A stretch of 37,629 nucleotides of DNA from an uncultured Schlesneria sp. Its GTDB lineage: Bacteria > Planctomycetota > Planctomycetia > Planctomycetales > Planctomycetaceae. Where the stretch lies: the NCBI GenBank assembly GCA_903911795.1, contig CAIWEX010000423.1, forward strand, positions 1 through 37,629, given 5' to 3'. The notes below the pieces were generated by a model, which saw only the letters and a list, made by a program, of their open reading frames with translations, was not told where the DNA came from and did no database searches. Positions 14,522 to 23,064 of the stretch are shown piece by piece (position 1 is the first letter of the stretch; each line of letters starts with the position of its first letter). A program made the translations under genes and the position numbers.

Positions 14522-17392
14522 ATGTTCACCTCTGCCATTGGTCGTTTACTCTGGAAGGAATACCGCGTCCAGCGGGCGTTGTGGTTCCTTCTGCTAGGAC
14601 TGTTGCTGATCCTGCAGATCCTGTTGCGACTGGCATTTTTCAACACGACTCCATCGGCAGCCCCTTATACCACGTCACTTGACGAGCAGTGGGCGACCTG
14701 GGCCATGTGGTTTCTGGCGTTCGTCGTGCAGGTGATTTTTATTGTCGCCTCTGCCGCAATCAGTTTTGCTGGCGAACGTGAAGAGCGGACCTGTGATCTG
14801 CTGGTCCACCATGCCCCTTCGCCGTGGGCGATCCTGCTGGCCAAGGTCGGAACCTGTCTCGCCGGGAGCGCGGCGTTGTACGTGTGCGGCGCGTTCGTGG
14901 CACTACTGCTGGGTCGATCCAATCCCGGCGATGCCTATGTCACATATCAGATCTTTTTCGTAAACCATGCGATTGGAAGTGAAGTTGCCCTGCGCCTGAC
15001 AATCTTACTCGTGCTGCTGGCCTGGTGTCTGTTCGGATCACTCTTGAGCCAGCGGGTAATCACATCCATTCCAACGATGGCCGCTGGCTGGGTCCTGACC
15101 GGCTGGCTTCCGATGATCGCGGTGGTCGGAATGCTGAACCTTGTTCCCGCCGACGTGGGACCACAAGCCGACCGGTCAATCCTGTTGGCGGCGTTTGCGA
15201 TCGCGGGACTGGGGATGATCGGAGTGGATGCATGGCTGGGATACCGTTGGGCGGAAGGAAAATATCTCGACTTCCGGTTCCTCGCTGACTACGGTGACTT
15301 CTGGTCAACCTGGCGGAATGGAATCCTCGATCGAAAGGCGCGAGCCAGTCGTATCCCAGGTGGCATCGAGCCGGACGAAAGTGAGCGTCGCGCGTGGCAG
15401 CGTCTGGTATGGCAGGAACGTCAACGCAACATCATTCCGCGCTGGCTGATGATTACGATTTGCGCCTTGTTACTGAGTGGTAGCCAGATCGACTACGCCA
15501 TCCCAAAGAACTACGGGATACCATCTGTTCCCGATGTTGTCGTCTGCCTGTTGGCACTGGTCATGGGAATTCTGTCGTTCCGCAGCGAAGGGGAAGGGCA
15601 GCCGGTCCGATTCCTGGCCAATCACGGTTCGTCTCCAAGGATGATCTGGAGTGCCAGACAAGCGGTGAGGCTGGTCCGTGCATTTGTCACTCCTGCCGTG
15701 CTTCTCGCCCTGGTCGCGATCCGTGATCGCAGTCTGTGGACATATCCCACCACGCTGATAGAGCGTCATTTCTGGCTGGTTCTGTTGAGTTATGGGAGTG
15801 GTCAACTGGCCGCGATGCTGCTGCACCGAGCGATCCTCGCCGCGATCATAGGGGCAATGGCAACGGCCGTCCTGTTTCTGTGGTTTGAGTTCATGCGCAG
15901 CCTGCACATTCCCCAATGGTGGTCCGCCGGCATTCCAGCGATTGCCCCACTGATCGCCACGCGAATGCATGCCCGGTCGTGGTTGTTGGATGACTTCGCA
16001 TGGACACAGAAGGTCCGCCTCTCAGCCGTGTTGATCGGGCTTCCGTTGTTCACATGTGCGACCGTGGCGGCTTACCGCGTTTACGAAGTCACGCAGATTG
16101 AACCTGCCAGTCAAACAGGGACAGCATTCGATCCCGTTCACAGTTGGCAATTTCTGAATGAGCAGGGCAATCTGGCAACGGACTTAAACACCTCAGGCGA
16201 GCCATCTGTTCGGCCACGCCTGTTCGCCATCGCCGCCCTGCCGACCGAATACAGACCACAGGTTGATTCCGGTTCTGCCAACCTTTCGCTGAGCAGCGAC
16301 GAACGAAAGCTTGCCGATGAAATTGCCCGTGCGTTTGCTGCCAGTGCTGTGATTCATGTCCGTTTCGAACAAGCTCACAATCAGCCATCGAATCGAGACC
16401 AGGCTGACTCGCCGTCTGCCAAGCCAATCTTCATCGGTCGGGTTCAACTGTTCCCTGTCGCAAGTTTCAATCGGCTTAGTGATCGGATGCTCGTGCGTGC
16501 GCGGGATCACCTGAACTTGAACGAACCAGCATCAGCATTCGAGATCTGTCTGGCCCACCTGAAGTCTTGCCAGGCGATGGCGAGAGGTCCGTTCAAACCT
16601 TGTTGGCAAACTGGTGCGGATGAGGAACGCCGCGTACTCGAATTGCTGGTCGAGTGGGCCAATCACAGGAATGTGACATTCGCCGAGATTCACGGCGGGA
16701 TCAAGGAGTTAGAAGTTCGGTTGAACTATTTTCCGTCTCCAGGTTCCGCGATTATCGACGAACATGCACAGGCGAAGCAGAACTCAATTGTCGATGAATA
16801 TGTGACGCAACACGGGGAGATTCCCGGCTGGCAGCGGATCTTTATGCAATTGCCATGGGAATCGATTCGACGCGGTCATTTGTGGGAAATCGAGGCGATG
16901 CTGCATCGAGCCAATCTCAGTTATCTTGTCAGTCGCTTGAGTTACGATCCACGATTCCCTGTCGATGACAGAGTAGTTCCCGTTGGAGGAAATTACCTGC
17001 AGTCGATGGCCGAACTGCAGTCGACAACCTGGGGTGCTGAGGTTGCTCTGACAGGTGATCGGTCCGAGTCCGTTCGCGATCGATTCACTGCGATGAAAGC
17101 TGCGCTGACGCGAATGGGGATCATTGCCTACCGTAAGCAACACGGGAAGATGCCAGCCGATCTGGATGCTCTGTTCGGAATCGTGCGGCAATTGAATTTC
17201 CAGGACCCCTGGTCAAATGGGCGGTTCGACTATCGATCGAATTGCCTTGTGTCGCACGGTAACGGCCCGAGTGGCATCGACGTGCAGTCGAAGGAATCGG
17301 CCGCAGGACAAACGGTTAAGCTCTCACGTTTCGTTTTTCCAATTCCTCCGGCCGCAGTCGACCAATTCCTGCCACAAACGCCAGATCGCTGA
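14522..17392 (+). CDS. Very large ABC-2-type membrane protein with soluble C-terminal half
   Basis: This 956-residue protein has a first membrane block (residues about 20-245) with six or so helices in the ABC-2 style: RLLWKEYRVQRALWFLLLG, a GEREERTCDLLVHHAPSPW coupling-helix-like segment, and ILLAKVGTC. A second block of helices spans about 310-530 and again includes GSSPRMIWSARQAVRL. The last 420 residues are soluble, with no recognised domain. Two ABC-2-like halves in one chain would explain why only one permease gene accompanies one ATPase gene. The start at 14522 is preferred (AAGG upstream); an in-frame ATG lies at 14501. Substrate unknown. Confidence 0.85.
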   Translation: MFTSAIGRLLWKEYRVQRALWFLLLGLLLILQILLRLAFFNTTPSAAPYTTSLDEQWATWAMWFLAFVVQVIFIVASAAISFAGEREERTCDLLVHHAPSPWAILLAKVGTCLAGSAALYVCGAFVALLLGRSNPGDAYVTYQIFFVNHAIGSEVALRLTILLVLLAWCLFGSLLSQRVITSIPTMAAGWVLTGWLPMIAVVGMLNLVPADVGPQADRSILLAAFAIAGLGMIGVDAWLGYRWAEGKYLDFRFLADYGDFWSTWRNGILDRKARASRIPGGIEPDESERRAWQRLVWQERQRNIIPRWLMITICALLLSGSQIDYAIPKNYGIPSVPDVVVCLLALVMGILSFRSEGEGQPVRFLANHGSSPRMIWSARQAVRLVRAFVTPAVLLALVAIRDRSLWTYPTTLIERHFWLVLLSYGSGQLAAMLLHRAILAAIIGAMATAVLFLWFEFMRSLHIPQWWSAGIPAIAPLIATRMHARSWLLDDFAWTQKVRLSAVLIGLPLFTCATVAAYRVYEVTQIEPASQTGTAFDPVHSWQFLNEQGNLATDLNTSGEPSVRPRLFAIAALPTEYRPQVDSGSANLSLSSDERKLADEIARAFAASAVIHVRFEQAHNQPSNRDQADSPSAKPIFIGRVQLFPVASFNRLSDRMLVRARDHLNLNEPASAFEICLAHLKSCQAMARGPFKPCWQTGADEERRVLELLVEWANHRNVTFAEIHGGIKELEVRLNYFPSPGSAIIDEHAQAKQNSIVDEYVTQHGEIPGWQRIFMQLPWESIRRGHLWEIEAMLHRANLSYLVSRLSYDPRFPVDDRVVPVGGNYLQSMAELQSTTWGAEVALTGDRSESVRDRFTAMKAALTRMGIIAYRKQHGKMPADLDALFGIVRQLNFQDPWSNGRFDYRSNCLVSHGNGPSGIDVQSKESAAGQTVKLSRFVFPIPPAAVDQFLPQTPDR

Positions 17393-17749
17393 CCCAAAAT
17401 ACAGTTATCCGAACGGCCAATTCCATTAGACAGGACAACTGGAAGCGGGAATGAACGACGTCCACATGAGAACAAGATTCAACAACGACCGCCCCTGTAC
17501 CCCAAATTTCGAAAAATAATGAAATCACTCGACAATTCGCGTGCGTTCTGGAAGCTCGAACGTCTTTCCAAAGAAGTTTCTCGTGATACTCCACTGTTCA
17601 GAATTCGGGTTGGACCATCAGCCGCTGGGCGCTTACCCATAGATCAAACCGGATGCTAGCGCGTTCCGGCCGATGGGTTGAACTCGAAAAACACGTCGTG
17701 ACACGACATACAACATATCGCCAGAATTCGTTCGAATTAAGCAAATCCC
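17393..17749. other. Intergenic region before the pseudopilus cluster
   Basis: These 357 bases contain no believable gene on either strand and no clear terminator or promoter by eye. The promoter of the GspE-like gene is expected here. Confidence 0.5.
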
Positions 17750-19156
17750 ATGACTGAAGTATTCCAGGCCACCATTGATGAAAGCCCTCGTCAACGTCGC
17801 AGTGACGTTGCCAAGGTGGATCGTGAACTGGTTGCTGGAGTCAAGAAAGTTTCCATGTCTTCCGCGACGCTTGCTGATCAATATCAACAGACTCTGCCGA
17901 AACTGGATCCCAAGCATCCAGAATATATCGTCGGGATCGTCGAACATCTGCTGCGGTTCGCCCAAGCGAGTGGTGCCAGTGACATTCATTTCACTCCTGC
18001 TGATGGGGGGCTGGAAATCGATTGCCGGATTGATGGTGTGCTCGTCCCGATGGCCGTGTATCCGCGTCAATTCGCCCCCAATATCGTGGCCCGGTTAAAA
18101 GTTCTGGCAGAGTTGCTCACGTACAAAACGGACATTCCCCAGGAAGGACGTATCCAGACCTCGAAGCCTGCCGCGGCATCGCCAAATACGGATCGCCAGA
18201 CGCTGGAGGCGGATGTCTGGGAAATGCGTGTCAGCACATTTCCCACATTGTTTGGCGAGAAAGCAGTCGTCCGGATTTTTGCCGGTTCGAGTCGTTTCCA
18301 GTTTCCTGCGGATCTCGGTTTGCCTGACGATCTTGGCGACAGCTTGTCACAGGCTTTGCAGGAGACCGCCGGTGCACTTTTGATTACGGGCCCTGCGGGG
18401 AGTGGCAAGACGACTACGGCCTATGCCTGCCTGCGCGAGATCCAGCGCCAGAATGGACGTGGCAAGAGCCTTGTCACGTTGGAAGACCCGATCGAGACAG
18501 TGCTGCCTGCCGTGGCGCAATCGCAGGTCAAACGAAACGTCGGGTTCGACTATGCGGTTGGGCTGAGATCTTTGATGAGACAGGATCCCGATGTGATTCT
18601 GGTGGGAGAGATTCGTGATCGGGAAACAGCAGAGACCGTCTTTCAGGCCTGCCTCACGGGTCATTTGGTGATCTCGACATTTCATGCGGGTAGTGCGTGC
18701 GAGGCGATCAGCCGCCTCAATGACATGGGTATCGAACCCTATTTGTTGCGAACGGGTTTGCTCAGCGTGCTGAGCCAGCGGCTGATTCGTCAGTTGTGCG
18801 AGTGCGCGGCCTGGTCGGACGATCCTGTCGATCTGCTCGGATTTGACATGTCGCGAGTCCGGATACCAGTCGGTTGCCCGCGATGTGCCGGGACAGGCTA
18901 CTATCGACGATCTCTGGTCGCAGAATTGTTGCGACCCGATCAAAAGGAGATCGGACGCGCGATTCTGTCGCAATTCGGTGCCGACGATCTTCAGCGAACT
19001 GCGATGATCACCGGTTTCTGCACACTCGGACAACGGGCTCGTTCACTTGTCGAATCGGGAATGACCAGTCCCGCGGAAATTCGCCGCGTACTCGGCTTTC
19101 GCCACGACTGCGACATCCAGGCGACGACGATTGCAGATCAAGGGAGAGGACAATGA
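17750..19156 (+). CDS. GspE/PilB-type assembly ATPase (short form)
   Basis: This 468-residue protein has an N2 domain (ASGASDIHFTPADGG), Walker A GPAGSGKTTTAY, Asp box LVTLEDPIE, Walker B DPDVILVGEIRD, His box TGHLVISTFHAG, and a C-terminal CxC / CxxC zinc motif (CECA ... CPRCAGTGYYRR). All catalytic motifs are present. The N-terminal N1/E1 domain that docks GspE to GspL (or PilB to PilM) is missing: only about 35 residues precede the N2 region. That fits the absence of GspL in this cluster. An alternative start at Met35 has GGAG upstream. Its stop overlaps the first GspF-like start (ATGA). It should drive pseudopilus assembly from the cytoplasmic face. Confidence 0.93.
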   Translation: MTEVFQATIDESPRQRRSDVAKVDRELVAGVKKVSMSSATLADQYQQTLPKLDPKHPEYIVGIVEHLLRFAQASGASDIHFTPADGGLEIDCRIDGVLVPMAVYPRQFAPNIVARLKVLAELLTYKTDIPQEGRIQTSKPAAASPNTDRQTLEADVWEMRVSTFPTLFGEKAVVRIFAGSSRFQFPADLGLPDDLGDSLSQALQETAGALLITGPAGSGKTTTAYACLREIQRQNGRGKSLVTLEDPIETVLPAVAQSQVKRNVGFDYAVGLRSLMRQDPDVILVGEIRDRETAETVFQACLTGHLVISTFHAGSACEAISRLNDMGIEPYLLRTGLLSVLSQRLIRQLCECAAWSDDPVDLLGFDMSRVRIPVGCPRCAGTGYYRRSLVAELLRPDQKEIGRAILSQFGADDLQRTAMITGFCTLGQRARSLVESGMTSPAEIRRVLGFRHDCDIQATTIADQGRGQ

Positions 19157-20211
19157 GTTCACGAAGCTCGCCTAAGATGAACGACCTGATCGAAATCAAC
19201 CATGAAATTGCCGCGTTGATCCGTGCGGGGGTTCCACTGGAACTGGGATTACGCAGTATCGCCGGGGGTGCACAAACAAGCTTTGACACGTTGGCAGAGC
19301 GGTTGGCAGATCACCTCTCCAGCGGTCGAAGCCTGGCCGAAGCATTCGCTCAAGAGACGCAATCGATTTCTCCTGTGTATGCCGCGGTTGTGGATGCGGG
19401 GACGCAGGCAGGCCGATTGCCCGAGGCGCTGGATTCTGTCGCGAATTCGGCACGCGTCGTCCAGGAGATGCGACGCCGAGTGGGCTTGGCGATGATCTAT
19501 CCACTGGCCTGCCTGATTGTGGCAATCCCCCTTGCAGCAGGTGTGATTTCCATTCTGATGCCAAGTATCAAATCCACTCTCGAAGACATTCGGCTTCCGG
19601 CCGACTGGGCGATTGAAACACTGTTCACGCTGCACCAGACACTGTCGATCTGGAGCGTACAAATCCCGTTGGGGCTGCTGGGTCTGATTGCCGCCTTGTA
19701 CCTGTTCAGTTTTGGGCCTACTCGCCCACTGTGGTTCGCAATTACGGGACTCAACTGGTTACCCGGATTTGGCCGAGTTCAATACTCATTGCGCCGGACT
19801 CAGTTCCTGGAACTGCTGGCATTGCAGACGAATTTTGGCATTCCGCTGGAACAAGCTTTTCCGCGAGCAGCGAGTGTCACTGAAAATAAGAAGCTTCAAA
19901 TCGATGCTGATCGAATCGCGACAGCGTTGAAATCGGGGCGGTCATTACGTGAGGCATTGGCGGAAGCGACAACGATTCCTGCGTCCTGGAAGTGGGTTCT
20001 CGTGACCAGCCAGGAGGCCGGTTTGCTGCCAGTCGCCATCAAGCAATTGGCGGAGTCGAGCCGTCTTCAAGCGGAACAGCGGACCGCGTGGTTCAACCTC
20101 GCTGTCCCTGCCGTATTGGCCCTGGCGTGCAGTACGACAATCGTAATGGTGTACATGTTAACGGTCCTGCTCCCTGTCATCTCAGTCTGGAAAGGTCTGG
20201 ACCAGCCATGA
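19153..20211 (+). CDS. GspF/PilC-like inner-membrane platform protein, first of three
   Basis: This 352-residue protein has two T2SF domains. The first is INHEIAALIRAGVPLELGLR ... LAEAFAQE ... VVDAGTQAGRLPEALDSVA and the second is LLALQTNFGIPLEQAFPRA ... LREALAEA ... TSQEAGLLPVAIKQLAE. Each is followed by membrane helices (about residues 117-145, 165-190 and 320-345). This is the most canonical of the three copies: both domains carry the GxPLExxl and GxLpxAl signatures. The start overlaps the ATPase stop (ATGA) with GGAGAGGA upstream, and the stop overlaps the next gene. It anchors the ATPase to the pseudopilus in the inner membrane. Confidence 0.92.
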   Translation: MSSRSSPKMNDLIEINHEIAALIRAGVPLELGLRSIAGGAQTSFDTLAERLADHLSSGRSLAEAFAQETQSISPVYAAVVDAGTQAGRLPEALDSVANSARVVQEMRRRVGLAMIYPLACLIVAIPLAAGVISILMPSIKSTLEDIRLPADWAIETLFTLHQTLSIWSVQIPLGLLGLIAALYLFSFGPTRPLWFAITGLNWLPGFGRVQYSLRRTQFLELLALQTNFGIPLEQAFPRAASVTENKKLQIDADRIATALKSGRSLREALAEATTIPASWKWVLVTSQEAGLLPVAIKQLAESSRLQAEQRTAWFNLAVPAVLALACSTTIVMVYMLTVLLPVISVWKGLDQP

Positions 20212-21242
20212 ATGAATCACTGACGACGGAAGAGAGCGAAGCCGTTCTGATCGCTTTGTCGCATCGCATTGCAGCGAACTTGCCATTGAACACCGCGCTG
20301 ACAGCATTAGCCGACGAATCGACTTCGCCACAGGCTCAACGCGTCCTGCGAGAACTGGACCGCCGATTGCAGACGGGCGAATCGCCCAATTCTGTGATTT
20401 GCAGATTGCAAGAGCGACTCCCCGCGATGGTCGGCAAACTTCTGCAGGGGGGAATGGAAATAGGTCGACTCGATCTCGTGATGCAGGTCATGCTCAATCA
20501 GAAACAATGGGATCGAGACTTTCGTCATCGGCTGATGATTGGATTCGCGTATCCGATGGCAATTCTTGTTTTTTTTGGCATTTGGGCATCGATTGTCTTA
20601 TGGGGCCTCGTGCCACATTTCAAAGGAATTTTTGAAAACTTTGGTATCCAGGTGCCGGGGATTACAAAGCTGCTGATCGGTATGTCAGATGTAGTCTGTG
20701 ATTATGGAATTTTGCTGGTCCCGGTATTGCTGGCAGCCGTCATAGGTGGATGGTACTGGCTGTTGTTCGGCAATTTTTCGCGTATGTCCAGTCGATCCGG
20801 ACAGACGATTCCGATCATTGGGCCGATGCTGAGTCTGCGTCAGTTCAGCGAATTTTGCGAAATACTGGCAATTCTTGTGGAGGGACAACTCCCTTTACCC
20901 AAAGCCGTGCAGTTCGCTTCGGCAGGATTGTCCGATCCGACACTGCAAGCGACCTGTCAAAATCTCGTCAGGCTATTAGATCATGGCGAATCGATAGAGT
21001 CTGCGGCAAATCGCCTGGAACTGCCGCACGCGTTTTCACTGGTCTTGCGACAGCCACCCGATGAAATGGCCTGCAATCTGCGAGCACTGTCCAATGTCTA
21101 TACGACAAAAGGAGAGTTCTCGATCCGATCATTGATCATATCGGTCGACGTCATGGTGATGATGGCCGTTTCGGTCATGATCGTGACGACACTGGGGGGA
21201 CTCTTCCTTCCGCTGATCAGGCTCCTCAACGATTTATCCTGA
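20208..21242 (+). CDS. GspF/PilC-like inner-membrane protein, second of three
   Basis: This 344-residue protein has a first T2SF domain (ALSHRIAANLPLNTALTALA ... LLQGGMEIGRLDLVMQVML), then helices (YPMAILVFFGIWASIVLWGLVPHFKGIFENFGIQVPGIT), and a second domain (EILAILVEGQLPLPKAVQF). The second domain is degenerate towards the end: the usual G.L..vL segment is replaced by QPPDEMACNLRALSNVY. The final helix ends FLPLIRLLNDLS, nearly the same as the third copy (MPLIKLLNDLS), so copies 2 and 3 are closer to each other than to copy 1. The start overlaps the previous stop (ATGA). Confidence 0.9.
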   Translation: MNESLTTEESEAVLIALSHRIAANLPLNTALTALADESTSPQAQRVLRELDRRLQTGESPNSVICRLQERLPAMVGKLLQGGMEIGRLDLVMQVMLNQKQWDRDFRHRLMIGFAYPMAILVFFGIWASIVLWGLVPHFKGIFENFGIQVPGITKLLIGMSDVVCDYGILLVPVLLAAVIGGWYWLLFGNFSRMSSRSGQTIPIIGPMLSLRQFSEFCEILAILVEGQLPLPKAVQFASAGLSDPTLQATCQNLVRLLDHGESIESAANRLELPHAFSLVLRQPPDEMACNLRALSNVYTTKGEFSIRSLIISVDVMVMMAVSVMIVTTLGGLFLPLIRLLNDLS

Positions 21243-21263
21243 CTCACTCATAGCGAATCTATC

Positions 21264-22541
21264 ATGGTCGAAGAAACAATGCTGTTCGCACTCCTGGTCG
21301 TCGTCGTTCTGATCGTCTTGACGATTCTCGGGCTGGGGTTGAATCTGCAATCAGAACTGTTACTGAATCCACGTGCTGCCCGAAGTATCAAGGCCCTGAG
21401 CAGGGTCTGCTTCTTCATCGTCGGTTTAATCAGCCTGGGGTTGGGTAACGTCGTGGGATTCGTTCTGGCAATGTTCATCCTGGGTCGCTGGTTTCATTTT
21501 CAAATGACGCAACGATGGGCCAGCCAGAAAGCTGCCGAATTAGAATTGATCTGGTTACTGGCTCTTTCCGCAAAATCCGAGAAATCACTGGTGGATGAAA
21601 TCCAGATGTACTCCGGCGGAGCCACGGGTGCTCGCAAAAGACGATTGCTGGCATTTGCGACGGACCTTCAAAACGGTGTGCCTCTGCAAACGTGCCTGCC
21701 GTATGAATTGTTCTCGCGGCCGACAGCGCTGCAGTTGCAATCAGCCCTGAACAGTGACACGTTCGTTGAATCGCTGACGCGGCTGGCAATCTCGCAGGGA
21801 AAAGCTCTTGCCGACCGCCAACAAGACCTTGGCTATTCGATAGTCGCGTATCCATGCCTACTTTTGGTAGTGCTCTTCGGAATCTGCAGTTTTCAGATGT
21901 ATTACATCATTCCGAAGTTCAAAAAAATCTTCGACGATTTTGGCACGGACCTGCCTGAGATCACGAAGGCGACGATCAGGTTTTCGGATTTCTGCGTCAA
22001 CTACTGGTATTTAATCGTCCCGCCGGTTGTCGCGGTCGCTTTGTTAATCAGGCGTTATCTTTTCAGTGGCCGGCATGACAGCGAGGCGTCAGCGGTAATG
22101 GGACTTCTTGGGCGATTCTTTGTTCGGATACATGCACCCGAGATTCTGCGAGCACTCGCCATGACCGTTTCCTCAGGCCAATCGGTGACTGAGGGAGTCA
22201 AAGTTCTTGCGCAGCAGCCCGACGTCCCTTTGATCCAGTCGACAATCAATAGACTGACGCGGCATGCTCAACAGGGCCATTCCGTGTGGGGCGAACTGCG
22301 GTTTCAAGGCGTTCTGCGAAGCAGCGAGCTGAACCTGATTGAGGCAGCCGGTCGGGCGGGCAATCTCCCCTGGGTTCTGGAGACACTCGCAGAGAATCTG
22401 GAGCGGCGGTGGAAATTCCGATTCAACGTGATCGGTGGCATCCTTCATCCCGTTTTGATCCTACTCGCCAGCCTGCCGATCGGCTTCTTCGCAATTGCGA
22501 TGTTTATGCCGCTGATCAAGCTACTCAACGACCTTTCATAA
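21264..22541 (+). CDS. GspF/PilC-like inner-membrane protein, third of three, with extra N-terminal helices
   Basis: This 425-residue protein has two additional hydrophobic segments at the N-terminus (residues 5-30 LFALLVVVVLIVLTILGLGL; 48-75 CFFIVGLISLGLGNVVGFVL). A reduced first T2SF domain follows, in which the usual motif is replaced by LIWLLALSAKSEKSLVDEIQ. Helices around 195-225 include YIIPKFKKIFDDFGTDLPEIT. The second T2SF domain is well kept (ILRALAMTVSSGQSVTEGVKVLA ... LIEAAGRAGNLPWVLETLAENLE), with a final helix ending PLIKLLNDLS. The gene starts 21 bases after copy 2. It probably combines with copies 1 and 2 in a heteromeric platform; that is inference. Confidence 0.9.
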   Translation: MVEETMLFALLVVVVLIVLTILGLGLNLQSELLLNPRAARSIKALSRVCFFIVGLISLGLGNVVGFVLAMFILGRWFHFQMTQRWASQKAAELELIWLLALSAKSEKSLVDEIQMYSGGATGARKRRLLAFATDLQNGVPLQTCLPYELFSRPTALQLQSALNSDTFVESLTRLAISQGKALADRQQDLGYSIVAYPCLLLVVLFGICSFQMYYIIPKFKKIFDDFGTDLPEITKATIRFSDFCVNYWYLIVPPVVAVALLIRRYLFSGRHDSEASAVMGLLGRFFVRIHAPEILRALAMTVSSGQSVTEGVKVLAQQPDVPLIQSTINRLTRHAQQGHSVWGELRFQGVLRSSELNLIEAAGRAGNLPWVLETLAENLERRWKFRFNVIGGILHPVLILLASLPIGFFAIAMFMPLIKLLNDLS

Positions 22542-22605
22542 GCGTTCCCACAGGAAATGCTGCGGGATGACGAGATTACAAAGTACGTTTTTTTGAGACT
22601 TTCCG

Positions 22606-23064
22606 ATGTGCCGTAATAAACGACCACGATTTCGCTCTCAGTTGACGCATACGCGCCGCAGCGTGAATTCGCGCAGCGGGTTCACATTGACTGAAATGAT
22701 TGCCACGTTCCTGTTGCTGGGGGCCGCGATTGCGCTGATTGCACCGTTTCTAGTCAGCGTCTCCCGACAGCGGTTGGCGATCGAACAACGTCAGTTCGCA
22801 ATCCAATATGCCGGAAGCGTGCTTGAGCGGTACTCGGCACTCCCCTGGGAAAAGCTCTCACCGGGGACACAAACGCTGGCAGACGCTCCTGCAGAACTGC
22901 ACACCTTACTGCCGGATCTCAAACAGTCTCTCGAGATTACAGAGCAGGCAGAGAAACCGATCTCGCGTCAGTTGCGTGTCTCGATCTCGTGGCGTGGGCA
23001 ATCTGACGTGACAGTCAAACCCGTTCAATTGTCCGCATGGATCTTTCAAGCGGAGGCAAAATGA
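22606..23064 (+). CDS. Minor pseudopilin, GspI/PilV-like
   Basis: This 152-residue protein has a positively charged leader of about 25 residues ending in RSG, followed by FTLTEMIATFLLLGAAIALI. This is a class III prepilin signal with cleavage after Gly, Phe at +1 and Glu at +5. The mature domain (RQRLAIEQRQFAIQYAGSVLERY, then a beta-rich part) resembles GspI/PilV. The start is an ATG at 22606 with a weak site. The stop overlaps the next gene (ATGA with a strong GGAGG). It belongs to the minor pseudopilin tip set I-J-K. Confidence 0.85.
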   Translation: MCRNKRPRFRSQLTHTRRSVNSRSGFTLTEMIATFLLLGAAIALIAPFLVSVSRQRLAIEQRQFAIQYAGSVLERYSALPWEKLSPGTQTLADAPAELHTLLPDLKQSLEITEQAEKPISRQLRVSISWRGQSDVTVKPVQLSAWIFQAEAK

